Of a stretch of 64,000 nt of DNA, positions 17,110-24,413 are shown piece by piece. Made by a program: the position numbers and the translations under genes. This DNA comes from Pseudoxanthomonas dokdonensis. GTDB taxonomy: Bacteria; Pseudomonadota; Gammaproteobacteria; Xanthomonadales; Xanthomonadaceae. The notes beneath the pieces are model-generated. The model was given only the letters and a program-made list of their open reading frames with translations, was not told the origin of the DNA and made no database searches. The stretch's first letter is position 1; every line of letters begins with the position of its first letter. The stretch spans positions 512,672-576,671 of the forward strand of contig NZ_LDJL01000011.1 in the NCBI RefSeq assembly GCF_001431405.1, written 5' to 3'.

Positions 17110-17592
17110 TCATTCGATGCACTGGGCATATTCGGCCTGCCGGCGCCGCACCAGGCCCTTTACCTGGCGGCCACCGGCATAGGACCAGCGCAACAGCTGT
17201 CGGCACCATTGCGACGGCGGATAGCCTGCGTTGAGCTGGCGAACCAGCGTTGAATTGCAGGCCGCATGCACCCCGACGTTGTAGGCCCACGAAATCAGCG
17301 CCGCCCACTGGTTCAGCGCCAGCGGCTGGCCGATGCAGATTTGTAGGCCGGTGTAGGTGTTGGTTACTTCCCGGGCCAGCAGCGAGTCGCACTCGGCGCG
17401 GGTGTAGGTCTTGCCCTGCACGACCGCATCGCCAGTGATGCCCTCGCATACCGTCCAGACGCCAACCACGTCCTGATACGGCGTGTAGCGGGTGCCCTCC
17501 CAGGGCGCGATGATGGCCACCGCCGCGGCCAAGACGGCTGCTGCCGACAGGCCAATGACGGGCTTTGTCGACTTCACCGCTTTGACTTCCAT
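17110..17592 (-). CDS. SAR endolysin, GH24 lysozyme
   Basis: 160 residues from the ATG at 17592. The N-terminal hydrophobic, Ala/Gly-rich segment (residues 11-30) is a signal-arrest-release type anchor rather than a cleaved signal. The GH24 catalytic triad is present with classic spacing: Glu32, Asp41, Thr47 (E-x8-D-x5-T). The rest (WAALISWAYNVGVHAACNST, GGRQVKGLVRRRQAEYAQC) matches the T4/P22/P21 lysozyme family. An upstream GTG would add 4 residues. The start lies inside the end of the holin gene, so the two are coupled. SAR endolysins usually pair with pinholins. Confidence 0.92.
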   Translation of the reverse strand: MEVKAVKSTKPVIGLSAAAVLAAAVAIIAPWEGTRYTPYQDVVGVWTVCEGITGDAVVQGKTYTRAECDSLLAREVTNTYTGLQICIGQPLALNQWAALISWAYNVGVHAACNSTLVRQLNAGYPPSQWCRQLLRWSYAGGRQVKGLVRRRQAEYAQCIE

Positions 17593-17798
17593 TCCTTGTG
17601 CCACTTCCAGAGCAGGTAGCCGGTCTGGGTGACGATGTAAATCAGCGTGGCGGCGGCGACCATGAAGGTCATGTCCAGCGCCCCTCCGATGGTGGCGCCA
17701 ACAACAGCAATCGGCGGCGTACTCTTGGCAACGGCCGTTCCGATGGCGTTGAAGGCTTCGTCTTTCACTACGGTGTTTCCCCTGTATTCGTCACGCAT
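17574..17798 (-). CDS. Holin
   Basis: 74 residues from the ATG at 17798. There are two hydrophobic segments (PPIAVVGATIGGALDMTFMV and AATLIYIVTQTGYLLW) and a basic C-terminus (WHKEWKSKR), typical of class II holins or pinholins. It lies directly upstream of, and overlapping, the SAR endolysin. Its C-terminus overlaps the endolysin start by 19 bp. Confidence 0.8.
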   Translation of the reverse strand: MRDEYRGNTVVKDEAFNAIGTAVAKSTPPIAVVGATIGGALDMTFMVAAATLIYIVTQTGYLLWKWHKEWKSKR

Positions 17799-17915
17799 GG
17801 CGACTGGTTGCGGTAGATGCCCCTCATGTCGTCATGAATGGCGGATAGGCGCCCGGCGACCGCTGGTAGGCGGTGCATCGACAGCGGGAGAGGCGCTGCG
17901 GCCGGGCATAGACGG

Positions 17916-18161
17916 TTACTGGATGGTCGACAGGCGGGCTTTCTTTGGCCCTTTGTCCTCGACGTTCACCCACTGGCGCAGCGCGCCATCGAAATAGAAC
18001 AGGCAGCCGCCACGCAGCATCAGCGCCAGGACGCCTTCGCATTCAGCCTCCGGGTGCAGCGTGTCCGGGTCTCCCACCCAGACCATGTCCTCGCTGATGA
18101 CGACCGGATCAGCGATTTGCAGCTCAATGCCGCCATCCTCGTTGTCAGGTTCCTCGCTCAT
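17916..18161 (-). CDS. Uncharacterised acidic phage protein
   Basis: 81 residues with an acidic N-terminus (MSEEPDNEDGGIELQI) and a beta-strand-rich remainder (VVISEDMVWVGDPDTL, GGCLFYFDGALRQWVNVED). It overlaps the stop of the metallophosphoesterase gene by ATGA. No family recognised. Followed by a 118-bp gap before the holin. Confidence 0.6.
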   Translation of the reverse strand: MSEEPDNEDGGIELQIADPVVISEDMVWVGDPDTLHPEAECEGVLALMLRGGCLFYFDGALRQWVNVEDKGPKKARLSTIQ

Positions 18162-19303
18162 CTGACCTCCAGCATCGCCGGGCTGACGGCGTGCCTTGCG
18201 ACCTCGCCATGTTCGTCATGCAGAACGATGCACTTCATGTTCCGTGCCGCACGCCAGCCGCCGGCAGTGGCATAGGCATCCTTGGCCGCTAGGGTGCCGA
18301 AGGTTTCGACGCTGACGCCCGGGTATTCCTTGACGCTCTGGTGGTGGACATGGCCCAGCCACCAGTAGCGGTGTTCAGTGGCGCCCCAGTCGATGGGGCG
18401 ATCCGCGGCCATCACGCCGGGCAGCTTGTCCGGCTTGCAGGTGTTGCCGTGATGACAGCCAACCAGCGTCTTGCCGTGCCTGAAATAGGTGAACGGCGCC
18501 GGGCTCTGCTCGATGCTCACCCGCGGCTCGCTCTCGTACACATGCGCCAGCGCGGCCGACAGCCACAGCGCGCCGGTGTCATCGTGGTTGCCGATGACGT
18601 TGATGACGTGCACCTGCCGATGCTTGGCCAGCGCCGAGGTGATGCATTGGCGGATGACCTTGATGCCCACGCCAATCATCTTGGCGTAGCGGCCATCGCT
18701 GTCCAGGACATGGCCAGAACGGCTGGTGACCGGCTCGATTGAGTCGTAGTGAAACCAGTCACCCAGGTTGACGATGACTGCCTTGTCGGTCTTGGGTGCG
18801 GCCTCGACCAGCGCCGCCATCGCCCCGCACTGGATGCGCTCGGCAATGGCCAGATCCCACTCTTCGCCCGTTTCCAGCGGCCATGACAGCATGCCGATGT
18901 GGGCGTCGCCGATCGGGTAGCAGGCCATCAGCCGTTTGTCCCACACCTTGCCGGCCGTCTGCATCGGCGCGACCCGCGGCAAATCCTCGGCCATCGCTGC
19001 GCAGGCGACCTTCAGCGCCTCTCGCATAGCCTCCGCGTCCTGAGTCGTCTTGACCCACTGCGCGGCGATGCTGCCGTCGTCCCGGTACAGCGTCGATGTT
19101 CCCTTGACCTGGAACCCTGGCGCCGCGGCGCGTGTCATGTCGTGCGCTGGCGCAACGCCTTGGCGGGCCTCACGCACGGCGCGGGCAGCATCAACCGCTG
19201 CTTGCCGCTCCGGTGTGTTGTAGGACCGGTGACAGTCCTTGCACATCAGCCGGTTGGTGGCGCGCTTGACTGACCTATCGCTGCTGCAGTGAGGACAGGC
19301 CAT
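18158..19303 (-). CDS. Zn-ribbon plus metallophosphoesterase protein
   Basis: 381 residues from the ATG at 19303. The N-terminal 35 residues carry CPHCSS and CKDCHRSYN, a zinc ribbon. The remainder has calcineurin-type metal-binding motifs in order: GDAHIGM, LGDWFHYDS, GNHDD, CHHGNT and GHVHH. Similar proteins occur in Xylella and other podophages, often annotated as oxidoreductases or Mre11-like phosphoesterases. The zinc ribbon suggests a nucleic-acid substrate. An upstream in-frame extension of 64 residues is low-complexity and overlaps the preceding gene. Confidence 0.82.
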   Translation of the reverse strand: MACPHCSSDRSVKRATNRLMCKDCHRSYNTPERQAAVDAARAVREARQGVAPAHDMTRAAAPGFQVKGTSTLYRDDGSIAAQWVKTTQDAEAMREALKVACAAMAEDLPRVAPMQTAGKVWDKRLMACYPIGDAHIGMLSWPLETGEEWDLAIAERIQCGAMAALVEAAPKTDKAVIVNLGDWFHYDSIEPVTSRSGHVLDSDGRYAKMIGVGIKVIRQCITSALAKHRQVHVINVIGNHDDTGALWLSAALAHVYESEPRVSIEQSPAPFTYFRHGKTLVGCHHGNTCKPDKLPGVMAADRPIDWGATEHRYWWLGHVHHQSVKEYPGVSVETFGTLAAKDAYATAGGWRAARNMKCIVLHDEHGEVARHAVSPAMLEVR

Positions 19304-19476
19304 CAGTCGCCGGTATCCGTTCGCGGCAGGTTGCCGGCCGGCGGCGGCGGCGGCTGGAATGCCCGCTCGTTGACGTGAACCAGCAGATCCACCGCCTTGG
19401 CGGCGGCGGCCAAGCTGTTGAACTCTCGGCTGACGAGCCAGCCGGCCGGCGTTCGCTCGACGTTGGCGTGACCCAT
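19303..19476 (-). CDS. Small uncharacterised phage protein
   Basis: 57 residues using the ATG at 19476 (MGHANVERTPAGWLV), chosen for the strong AGGGGG ribosome site 5 bases upstream; longer in-frame starts lack one. The sequence shows one helix (FNSLAAAAKAVDLLV) and a poly-proline tail. Its end shares position 19303 with the next start. Confidence 0.5.
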   Translation of the reverse strand: MGHANVERTPAGWLVSREFNSLAAAAKAVDLLVHVNERAFQPPPPPAGNLPRTDTGD

Positions 19477-19495
19477 GCAACCCCCTGACATGCAA

Positions 19496-19521
19496 ATGCC
19501 CAGCCGTTTCGGGCCGGGCAT
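19496..19521 (-). promoter_or_regulatory. Strong hairpin just after the antiterminator-like gene (candidate tR'-like site)
   Basis: In the minus-strand RNA a 10-bp stem (ATGCCCGGCC/GGCTGGGCAT, one G-U) with a 6-base loop is followed by TTTG. It lies ~40 bp after the stop of the candidate Q gene and before the lysis genes, where lambdoid phages place the late promoter and the terminator overcome by Q. The weak T-run limits confidence. Confidence 0.4.
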
Positions 19522-19561
19522 CTTCGATGGTGCGAACAGTGACAGGTTATCTGCGGGGGTT

Positions 19562-20269
19562 TCAACCCCGCACTGATTCATCCCTCAGCGCATCGGACAA
19601 TTGCCGCGCCGCCTGCTGCTCGGCATCGCGGAAGGCATCGAGCAGCCACTGGTAGATGCCGGCCCAGCTGTCGCGGTAGCTGCGCTCGTTGATGCCCAGT
19701 GCATGCGCCCGCCGGCGCCCGCTGACCTTGGCCAAGCCAGTGCGGTCACACAACAGGCAGGTCACCTTCAGCTCACCGGCCATGACGTGCCCGCGGCCCT
19801 CGCAACGCTCGCAGCGATGCGGGTGGGCAATCTCGTCGATGACCGCCGATACCAGCGTGGGCAGGCTCTCGACCGTGGTCCGTGGCCATGTGCCGGCCCT
19901 GACTTGTTCCAGGCGTGCCTCACACGAAGCCAGCTCGCGTGATTGCTCGGCGGTAGCGCCGCGGCCAGACCATGCGATAGCGGCCTTGACCAGTTGCAGG
20001 TCCAGCGAGGCATGAGACAGCGCTCGCGACTGGCGTTGCAGCTCCGGCACCACCAGCGCCATGACTTCGTTTCGCATCGACTTGCGGCTGCGTGCGGCGC
20101 CATCAGACCACCAGCATGCCTCCAGCAGCGAGCGGCCCAGCCCGGGAGATACGAACGCAAGCGCGCCCGCGATGTCCTGGTTCGTCAGCTGCGGCTGACC
20201 GCCGCGGCCGATGTCGAACTTGACCGTGGTCGGATTCAACCGGGCCAGCAGTTCACGCGCATTGCTCAT
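19562..20269 (-). CDS. Late-gene antiterminator candidate (phage 82 Q-like)
   Basis: 235 residues. The C-terminal half has a zinc ribbon (CERCEGRGH...CLLCDRTG) followed by GRRRAHALGINERSY, WAGIYQWLLDAFRDAEQQAARQL, closely matching the arrangement of phage 82 Q: Cys clusters, then an R-R basic helix, a Tyr-x-x-W segment and a helix with AEAQLR-like ending. The N-terminus (RELLARLNPTTVKFDIGRGG, LTNQDIAGALAFVSPGLG) also fits. The position between nin-type genes and lysis genes is that of Q. Assignment from pattern and synteny. Confidence 0.65.
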   Translation of the reverse strand: MSNARELLARLNPTTVKFDIGRGGQPQLTNQDIAGALAFVSPGLGRSLLEACWWSDGAARSRKSMRNEVMALVVPELQRQSRALSHASLDLQLVKAAIAWSGRGATAEQSRELASCEARLEQVRAGTWPRTTVESLPTLVSAVIDEIAHPHRCERCEGRGHVMAGELKVTCLLCDRTGLAKVSGRRRAHALGINERSYRDSWAGIYQWLLDAFRDAEQQAARQLSDALRDESVRG

Positions 20270-20465
20270 GGAGTTCCCCTTGTGGTGGATTTGTGTTCGT
20301 TTCTGCTACAGAAAGCCGGCGCCGCTTGATTTCCTTCCGCGCCCGATCAGCAGCCCGCTGCAACCTGGCCGCCTCACGCTGCCCCTCATCAGCCAGCGAC
20401 TGCATGACCGCCGCGTGCTGCTCCAACTCCGGAACGCTCAGCCGGGATAGATCGTTGTTGGCCAT
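20253..20465 (-). CDS. Small coiled-coil protein
   Basis: 70 residues, starting MANNDLSRLSVPELEQ, forming a charged coiled coil (MQSLADEGQREAARLQRAADRARKEIKRR). Its ATG overlaps the NinB stop (ATGA) and its 3' end overlaps the Q-like gene. Function unknown. Confidence 0.6.
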   Translation of the reverse strand: MANNDLSRLSVPELEQHAAVMQSLADEGQREAARLQRAADRARKEIKRRRLSVAETNTNPPQGELHEQCA

Positions 20466-20872
20466 CAGGCAGCGTCCCGGAAGTCACGCGGGTTGAATCC
20501 CTGCCCGAGCAGCACCGCGTCGCACCACTGCGCCGGAGCTGATTTCAGGCTGTATTCGTCGGGGTGGTCACCTATGTGCAGCGCTTGCGTGATGGCGTCG
20601 GCGGCTTGTGAGCGCGTCATGCTCAGGCTGGACCCGCCCAGCATGATGAAGCCGGCCGCGCCTTCACCGCGGTCAATGGCTGGCATCATTCGCCAGCCCA
20701 GCATCGTCCCGCTAATCAGGTGCCGGAAATCATCCTTGGAAAGTCGCTGTCCGTGCCACTTGATTTGGCTAGAAAGATCTCCGCAAACGGCGTTCAACAT
20801 CCTGCGTTGAGCGTCGGTCATCCGGCCTTCGCCCCGGAGATCCCAGTCCGATCGACCGATCTTCTCGGTCAT
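20465..20872 (-). CDS. ninB: NinB-family recombination protein
   Basis: 135 residues. It contains the NinB signature: MTDAQRRMLNAVCGDLSSQ, then WHGQRLSKDDFRHLISG, RMMPAIDRGEGAAGFIMLGGSS and LSMTRSQAADAITQ. NinB (Orf) binds single-stranded DNA and aids RecA-type recombination in lambda. Its ATG overlaps the stop of the HNH gene upstream (ATGA). The first 28 residues are mirrored at the start of that HNH gene, see findings. Confidence 0.88.
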   Translation of the reverse strand: MTEKIGRSDWDLRGEGRMTDAQRRMLNAVCGDLSSQIKWHGQRLSKDDFRHLISGTMLGWRMMPAIDRGEGAAGFIMLGGSSLSMTRSQAADAITQALHIGDHPDEYSLKSAPAQWCDAVLLGQGFNPRDFRDAA

Positions 20873-21432
20873 TTCGCGTAACCCCCGCGCAGACGCCTAG
20901 CCGCAGACAAATAAGCCTCCGACGCCTGCTCTTCTGTGTCGAATGATCCAAGCCGGATTGGTTTCCCGTCATGAAATATCTGCGAAATCCATCTATTGCT
21001 CCGATGTTCCTTGGTCACGCCTTTAAACCGGGAATGCTTTCGCCGTTTAGGTATTCCATGTGTGTTCCAGCGATTCTGCTGAACTGTCGCCTCACGCAGG
21101 TTGTCAATCCGGTTGTCATCGCGATTGCCATTGATGTGGTCGATTTCTTCTGCCGGCCAATCTCCGCTCGATAGCAACCATGCCAGTCGATGGGCGAAAT
21201 ACGTCTGGCCAAGAATCTTGATCCTGATGTAGCCGTTTGAGTGCGCCGATCCGGCCCTTTCGCCAACGCGCTTGGTCCTGCCTCTCCCATTTGTCGCCCA
21301 TACGAAGAATCCTGTCTCAGGGTCGTAGAGCACATGCTTTCGCAGCTCATCCGCATTGAGCATCCGCCGCTGCTTGTCGCTCATGCGCTCGGTGCCTTCC
21401 AACTTCCAGTCGGATGGGGATAGATCGGCCAT
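20869..21432 (-). CDS. HNH endonuclease with AP2 domain, NinB-like N-terminus
   Basis: 187 residues from the ATG at 21432. Residues 1-26 (MADLSPSDWKLEGTERMSDK, then QRRMLNA) match the NinB start; from residue 27 the HNH module begins (YDPETGFFVWATN). The catalytic region is YFAHRLAWLLSSGDWP, then IDHINGNRDDNRIDNLR; an AP2-type DNA-binding part follows (FKGVTKEHRSNRWIS, GSFDTEEQASEAYL). It is probably a homing endonuclease. It shares overlapping start/stop codons with both neighbours. A second, related HNH lies at 29637-30128. Confidence 0.88.
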   Translation of the reverse strand: MADLSPSDWKLEGTERMSDKQRRMLNADELRKHVLYDPETGFFVWATNGRGRTKRVGERAGSAHSNGYIRIKILGQTYFAHRLAWLLSSGDWPAEEIDHINGNRDDNRIDNLREATVQQNRWNTHGIPKRRKHSRFKGVTKEHRSNRWISQIFHDGKPIRLGSFDTEEQASEAYLSAARRLRGGYAK

Positions 21433-21785
21433 CAGAACACCTCCCTTTCCCAGCCGCCGCCGTGCTTCTTCGCCCGCACCTTGAACGCCATGAAGCGGAA
21501 CGGGTACTGGTCCGCGGCGACCTTGATTTTGACGCGGGCATCGTCGGTCCAGAAGCCTTTGACCTCGTGCAGCTCCACCACACCATCGGATGCCATCACG
21601 GCGAAATCGGCCGTGTAGAACGTGTTGTCGGCCAGCCTCAGCTTGATGCCTTCGAAGCGGTACCACAGGACTTCGCCAGCAGCCTTCAACAGCTCAAGAT
21701 GCGCTGCATACGCGATCTCGGTCTTGTTCATCTGCCCGGACTTCAGGCGGCCCAGGGCGAAGTGCGCGCGCGATGTGGTGGTCAC
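21432..21785 (-). CDS. DUF1064-type phage nuclease candidate
   Basis: 117 residues from the GTG at 21785, which overlaps the stop of the methylase-like gene (GTGA). It contains GQMNKTEIAYAAHLELL, AGEVLWYRFEG, then FYTADFAVM and VELHEVKGFW: the D and E-x-K residues and spacing of a PD-(D/E)xK nuclease, as in DUF1064. Position in the nin region suggests a junction-resolving or recombination role like RusA or Rap, which are not otherwise seen. Function inferred. Confidence 0.75.
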   Translation of the reverse strand: MTTTSRAHFALGRLKSGQMNKTEIAYAAHLELLKAAGEVLWYRFEGIKLRLADNTFYTADFAVMASDGVVELHEVKGFWTDDARVKIKVAADQYPFRFMAFKVRAKKHGGGWEREVF

Positions 21786-22348
21786 GAGGCACCCCACTGA
21801 CTCGCCATCGCATCCGCAATCCCCTGATAGGTGGCTGACCTTTCCCTTGCGCGGTTTGGGCCGGGCGCCATCTTGTGGATACGCGCCTCGCGCCCTTCGA
21901 CGATGTTTGTTGGAGCCAGTAGCGGCAGGTTCTTCAGCCACAAACAGGTGGCCTTAGTCTCGCCGTGCCCGAACTGCCACGGCTGGATGATTTGGTCCGG
22001 CTTTCGGAAAAGGCTAGACATGATCCCGATAGGCTGCTCTGCCGCCATCTTGTCCACGTACCGCTCCCCGTGCCGCCACAACTCCATGAAGAAACTGATG
22101 CCGGCCTGCTGCCTGCCGTCCATACGCTTTGCGGCAAAGTGCTTCGCGCCACTCACGCAAATGTCAGTGCATGGCGCATGGAAAATCATCAAGTCCCAGC
22201 AGGCGTGCAGTACGTCGCGAACGTCACCCTGGTAGTGCGGACCATGTGAGCGAGTAGGAAGCAGGTCGCAGCTCATGGCGTCATGCCCCCCCCTGATGAA
22301 AGCATCGCGGACAGCGCCGGATTCTTCGCAAGCAATCAAGACCCTCAC
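21782..22348 (-). CDS. DNA cytosine methyltransferase-like phage protein
   Basis: 188 residues. It starts MRVLIACEESGAVRDAF (SAM-binding motif I region of C5 methylases, here with E-E-S-G), followed by GDVRDVL and FHAPCTDIC, matching motif IV with the catalytic Pro-Cys. C-terminal target-recognition motifs are absent and the length is half that of a usual C5 enzyme, so it belongs to the short phage family of uncertain activity. It overlaps the next gene by 4 bp. Confidence 0.7.
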   Translation of the reverse strand: MRVLIACEESGAVRDAFIRGGHDAMSCDLLPTRSHGPHYQGDVRDVLHACWDLMIFHAPCTDICVSGAKHFAAKRMDGRQQAGISFFMELWRHGERYVDKMAAEQPIGIMSSLFRKPDQIIQPWQFGHGETKATCLWLKNLPLLAPTNIVEGREARIHKMAPGPNRARERSATYQGIADAMASQWGAS

Positions 22349-22530
22349 CGCTTAACCCTCCTACCCGCCATCCTCCACTGAACCCGCGCATAGTCGGCGC
22401 AGACCTGGCGGCAGTTGACGGTGCAGCGCTCACACTTCTCAGGCATCGATTCCACGGCGGTTTTCCATTCAGCGGCAGGGAGTTTTTGCAGGCGCTTGGC
22501 GAAGTCGCTTAGGCAGTGGGTGGTTGGCAT
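22345..22530 (-). CDS. Small cysteine-rich protein
   Basis: 61 residues from the ATG at 22530 (MPTTHCLSDFAKRLQ), overlapping the upstream stop. A cluster CERCTVNCRQVCADY suggests metal binding. Resembles small phage proteins found between replication and nin genes; function unknown. Confidence 0.6.
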   Translation of the reverse strand: MPTTHCLSDFAKRLQKLPAAEWKTAVESMPEKCERCTVNCRQVCADYARVQWRMAGRRVKR

Positions 22531-22721
22531 CAGTTCGCCCTCCGCGCCAGACTGATGGCCCGCATCGCCGTTGACGTGGCCACACCGAATCGCTGGCACA
22601 CGTCGCTGACCAGTAGCCGGGTACGCAGCCCCAGAAGTTCACGCGGCAGGCTCTGCGCGATGCGCGCCGCCTCCGGGTGGTGGCGGGTCCAGACGTGGAG
22701 CGGCGGGTGGTAGTGAATCAC
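22530..22721 (-). CDS. Small helix-turn-helix protein
   Basis: 63 residues from the GTG at 22721, which overlaps the DnaC stop (GTGA). The C-terminal half (LLVSDVCQRFGVATSTAMRA) is a clear HTH. An in-frame ATG upstream (22769) is inside dnaC and has no ribosome site. Possibly a DNA-binding accessory regulator of replication or nin genes. Confidence 0.6.
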   Translation of the reverse strand: MIHYHPPLHVWTRHHPEAARIAQSLPRELLGLRTRLLVSDVCQRFGVATSTAMRAISLARRAN

Positions 22722-23536
22722 CGGCTCCCCCTGTGGCTTTCCCAATCGAACGCCAATACCGACCCGCACTCGCGGTAGCGGTCCATGACGCGCTGACCAA
22801 GGAACGATTCCAGTTCCTCCATCGCCAAGTTCGAAATCAGGATGGTGGGACGCAGCTCCTGGTAGCGGGCGTTCAGAACCTCGAACATCAGCATCTTTTC
22901 GTGTTCGCTTCCAATCTGCACGCCGACCTCATCGAGAATCAGCAGGTCGGGCGAAACTAGGTCATCAATGGCGCCCTGCTCCGTCTGCTGGCTGTCCTTG
23001 GCGTAGGTCGATTTGATGCGCCGCAACATCGCCGAGACAGTGCCGAACGCAGCGACCGCAAGGTATTCGCGCATCACATGGCTGGCAATGGCGCAGGCCA
23101 AGTGCGTCTTTCCGGTGCCGGGCAACCCGGTCAGCACCAGCGATGAGCCGACAGCGGCCTTTTCGGGCCACTTGCTGGCGAACGCCCTGCAGACGCTGTG
23201 GGCGATTTTCTGGCCGTTCCCGGTCGCCTTGTAGCCATCAAAGTCGCGTTCCGCAAACCTCGCCGGGATGCCGGCCGAGCGGAACAGTGAATCGACGCGG
23301 CGCTGCCGTTCGCGTGAAATCTCCGCCGCCTTGCGGGCATCCTCGGCAGCATGCTTGGCGTCTTTGCAGGCTTGGCAGCTGCTGGTCACGACCGTGGTGC
23401 TGCCCAGGATGTGGTACTCGGTGACGGTGGCGCGATACGGCCCGTGTTCGGGGCAGATGGCGTCAACCGTCTGCGATTGCGGCTCGTGCAGCGTCTCGGA
23501 GGTCGGGGGGGAGCTGGTCGATTGGGGTGCTTGCAT
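22718..23536 (-). CDS. DnaC/P-like helicase loader ATPase
   Basis: 272 residues from the ATG at 23536. A zinc-ribbon-like N-terminal section (CPEHGPY, SSCQACKDAKH) is followed by a charged linker and an AAA+ ATPase: Walker A GLPGTGKTH at 137-145, Walker B LLILDEVG, and sensor sequence TILISNLAMEELESFLG and RVMDRYREC. It should load the host DnaB helicase at the phage origin. Its start lies 74 bp inside the initiator gene in another frame. Confidence 0.92.
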   Translation of the reverse strand: MQAPQSTSSPPTSETLHEPQSQTVDAICPEHGPYRATVTEYHILGSTTVVTSSCQACKDAKHAAEDARKAAEISRERQRRVDSLFRSAGIPARFAERDFDGYKATGNGQKIAHSVCRAFASKWPEKAAVGSSLVLTGLPGTGKTHLACAIASHVMREYLAVAAFGTVSAMLRRIKSTYAKDSQQTEQGAIDDLVSPDLLILDEVGVQIGSEHEKMLMFEVLNARYQELRPTILISNLAMEELESFLGQRVMDRYRECGSVLAFDWESHRGSR

Positions 23537-24245
23537 AGGTTTTTCCTTGGAAGTTTTCGGCGGCTGATGGTTTCCCGGATTGCGGCCCGGCTCGCTCGTG
23601 GGGTTTGAGCCAGGCCGCCTCCAAGCCCTGCGAACCACGGAAGCACCAAATCCTGAGGAAGGCGTCCAAGGTCATGCCGGCCTTCTCGGATTCGCGGATG
23701 GCGTGGGTCAGCACGGTTTCGGTAACGGGGGCTTTTTTGGCTTTCCGCAAATCCAGCCAGTCGAACCACGTTTGCTCGTCCACGCCATCGGGGCGAGTGA
23801 GCGCGTCAGCGCGTTTCTTATTGACGGTTGCTTTACTGACGGTTCTTGACGGTTCTTTACGGTTAGACCGCACCTGCTGCGGGGGTGACTGCCGCATCTG
23901 CGGGGGTGACTGCCGCATCTGCGGGGGTTCGATTGCCGCATCTGCGGGGGTGTCAGAAATGCGGGGGTGCCGCATCTGCGGGGGTACTGCCAGATTTGCG
24001 GGGGTTACGACGTACCGGGTATGTCGCCCATTGGAGCGGTCAGAAACCAGTGCGCCGACTTTTTCAAGCTCCTGAATAGCGCGGTGAACAGCCCGCTCAC
24101 TGAAGCAGGTGCGCTCGCAAATCGTCGGGATGGATGGCCAGCATTCTCCGTGGTCATTGGCGTTGTCAGCCAGAGAAATCAACACCGCTTTCTGTGTGGG
24201 CGGCAGCTGCAAGGGCCAGCATTTGGACATGACAAGGGTCGACAC
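23463..24245 (-). CDS. Replication initiator (O-like) with embedded iterons
   Basis: 260 residues. The start is a GTG at 24245 with an AAGGAA ribosome site, or the ATG at 24230. The N-terminal ~80 residues form a winged HTH (TQKAVLISLADNANDHGECWPS, ERTCFSERAVHRAIQELEKVG), as in RepA/O-type initiators. A repetitive linker (PPQMRQS repeats, about 95-125) is encoded by the iterons. The C-terminal part (about 150-260) would contact the loader. Layout and location upstream of the loader are as in lambda O-P. Confidence 0.9.
   Translation of the reverse strand: MSTLVMSKCWPLQLPPTQKAVLISLADNANDHGECWPSIPTICERTCFSERAVHRAIQELEKVGALVSDRSNGRHTRYVVTPANLAVPPQMRHPRISDTPADAAIEPPQMRQSPPQMRQSPPQQVRSNRKEPSRTVSKATVNKKRADALTRPDGVDEQTWFDWLDLRKAKKAPVTETVLTHAIRESEKAGMTLDAFLRIWCFRGSQGLEAAWLKPHERAGPQSGKPSAAENFQGKTYASTPIDQLPPDLRDAARAAIADG
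23821..24005. repeat. Phage replication origin: seven iterons within the initiator gene
   Basis: Direct repeats of consensus GCCGCATCTGCGGGGGT occur at about 23873-23886 (partial), 23891-23907, 23912-23928, 23935-23951, 23957-23968 (partial), 23969-23985 and 23989-24005. Spacing is about 21 bp with some irregularity, close to two helix turns. Adjacent on one side (23821-23865) lie four copies of a second motif, T(T/G)ACGGTT. The repeats lie in the linker of the O-like protein, as in lambda ori. Confidence 0.85.
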
Positions 24246-24248
24246 GGC

Positions 24249-24413
24249 CTATTCCTTGACCTCATCGAAAGGCCGGCGCAGATGCTCGCCACTCTTGATG
24301 GCTGCACGCGCCAGACGCACGGTTTCCGGATCCGGCCAGGTCTTTTCGTTGACGTCGAAGATGCCCGGGTCGTTCTCGGGCGATGGCGGCGACGGGATGG
24401 TGACGGGCTTCAT
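24249..24413 (-). CDS. Small uncharacterised protein before the initiator
   Basis: 54 residues from the ATG at 24413 (MKPVTIPSPPSPENDPGIFD), ending 3 bp before the initiator start. A Pro-rich N-terminus is followed by a charged helix (TVRLARAAIKSGEHLRRPFD). It overlaps the upstream gene by 4 bp, supporting reality. Function unknown. Confidence 0.6.
   Translation of the reverse strand: MKPVTIPSPPSPENDPGIFDVNEKTWPDPETVRLARAAIKSGEHLRRPFDEVKE

Noticed and set aside
23873..24005. CRISPR-like array
   Set aside because: The repeats are short (17 bp) with spacers of only ~4 bp and lie in a coding frame; they are iterons.
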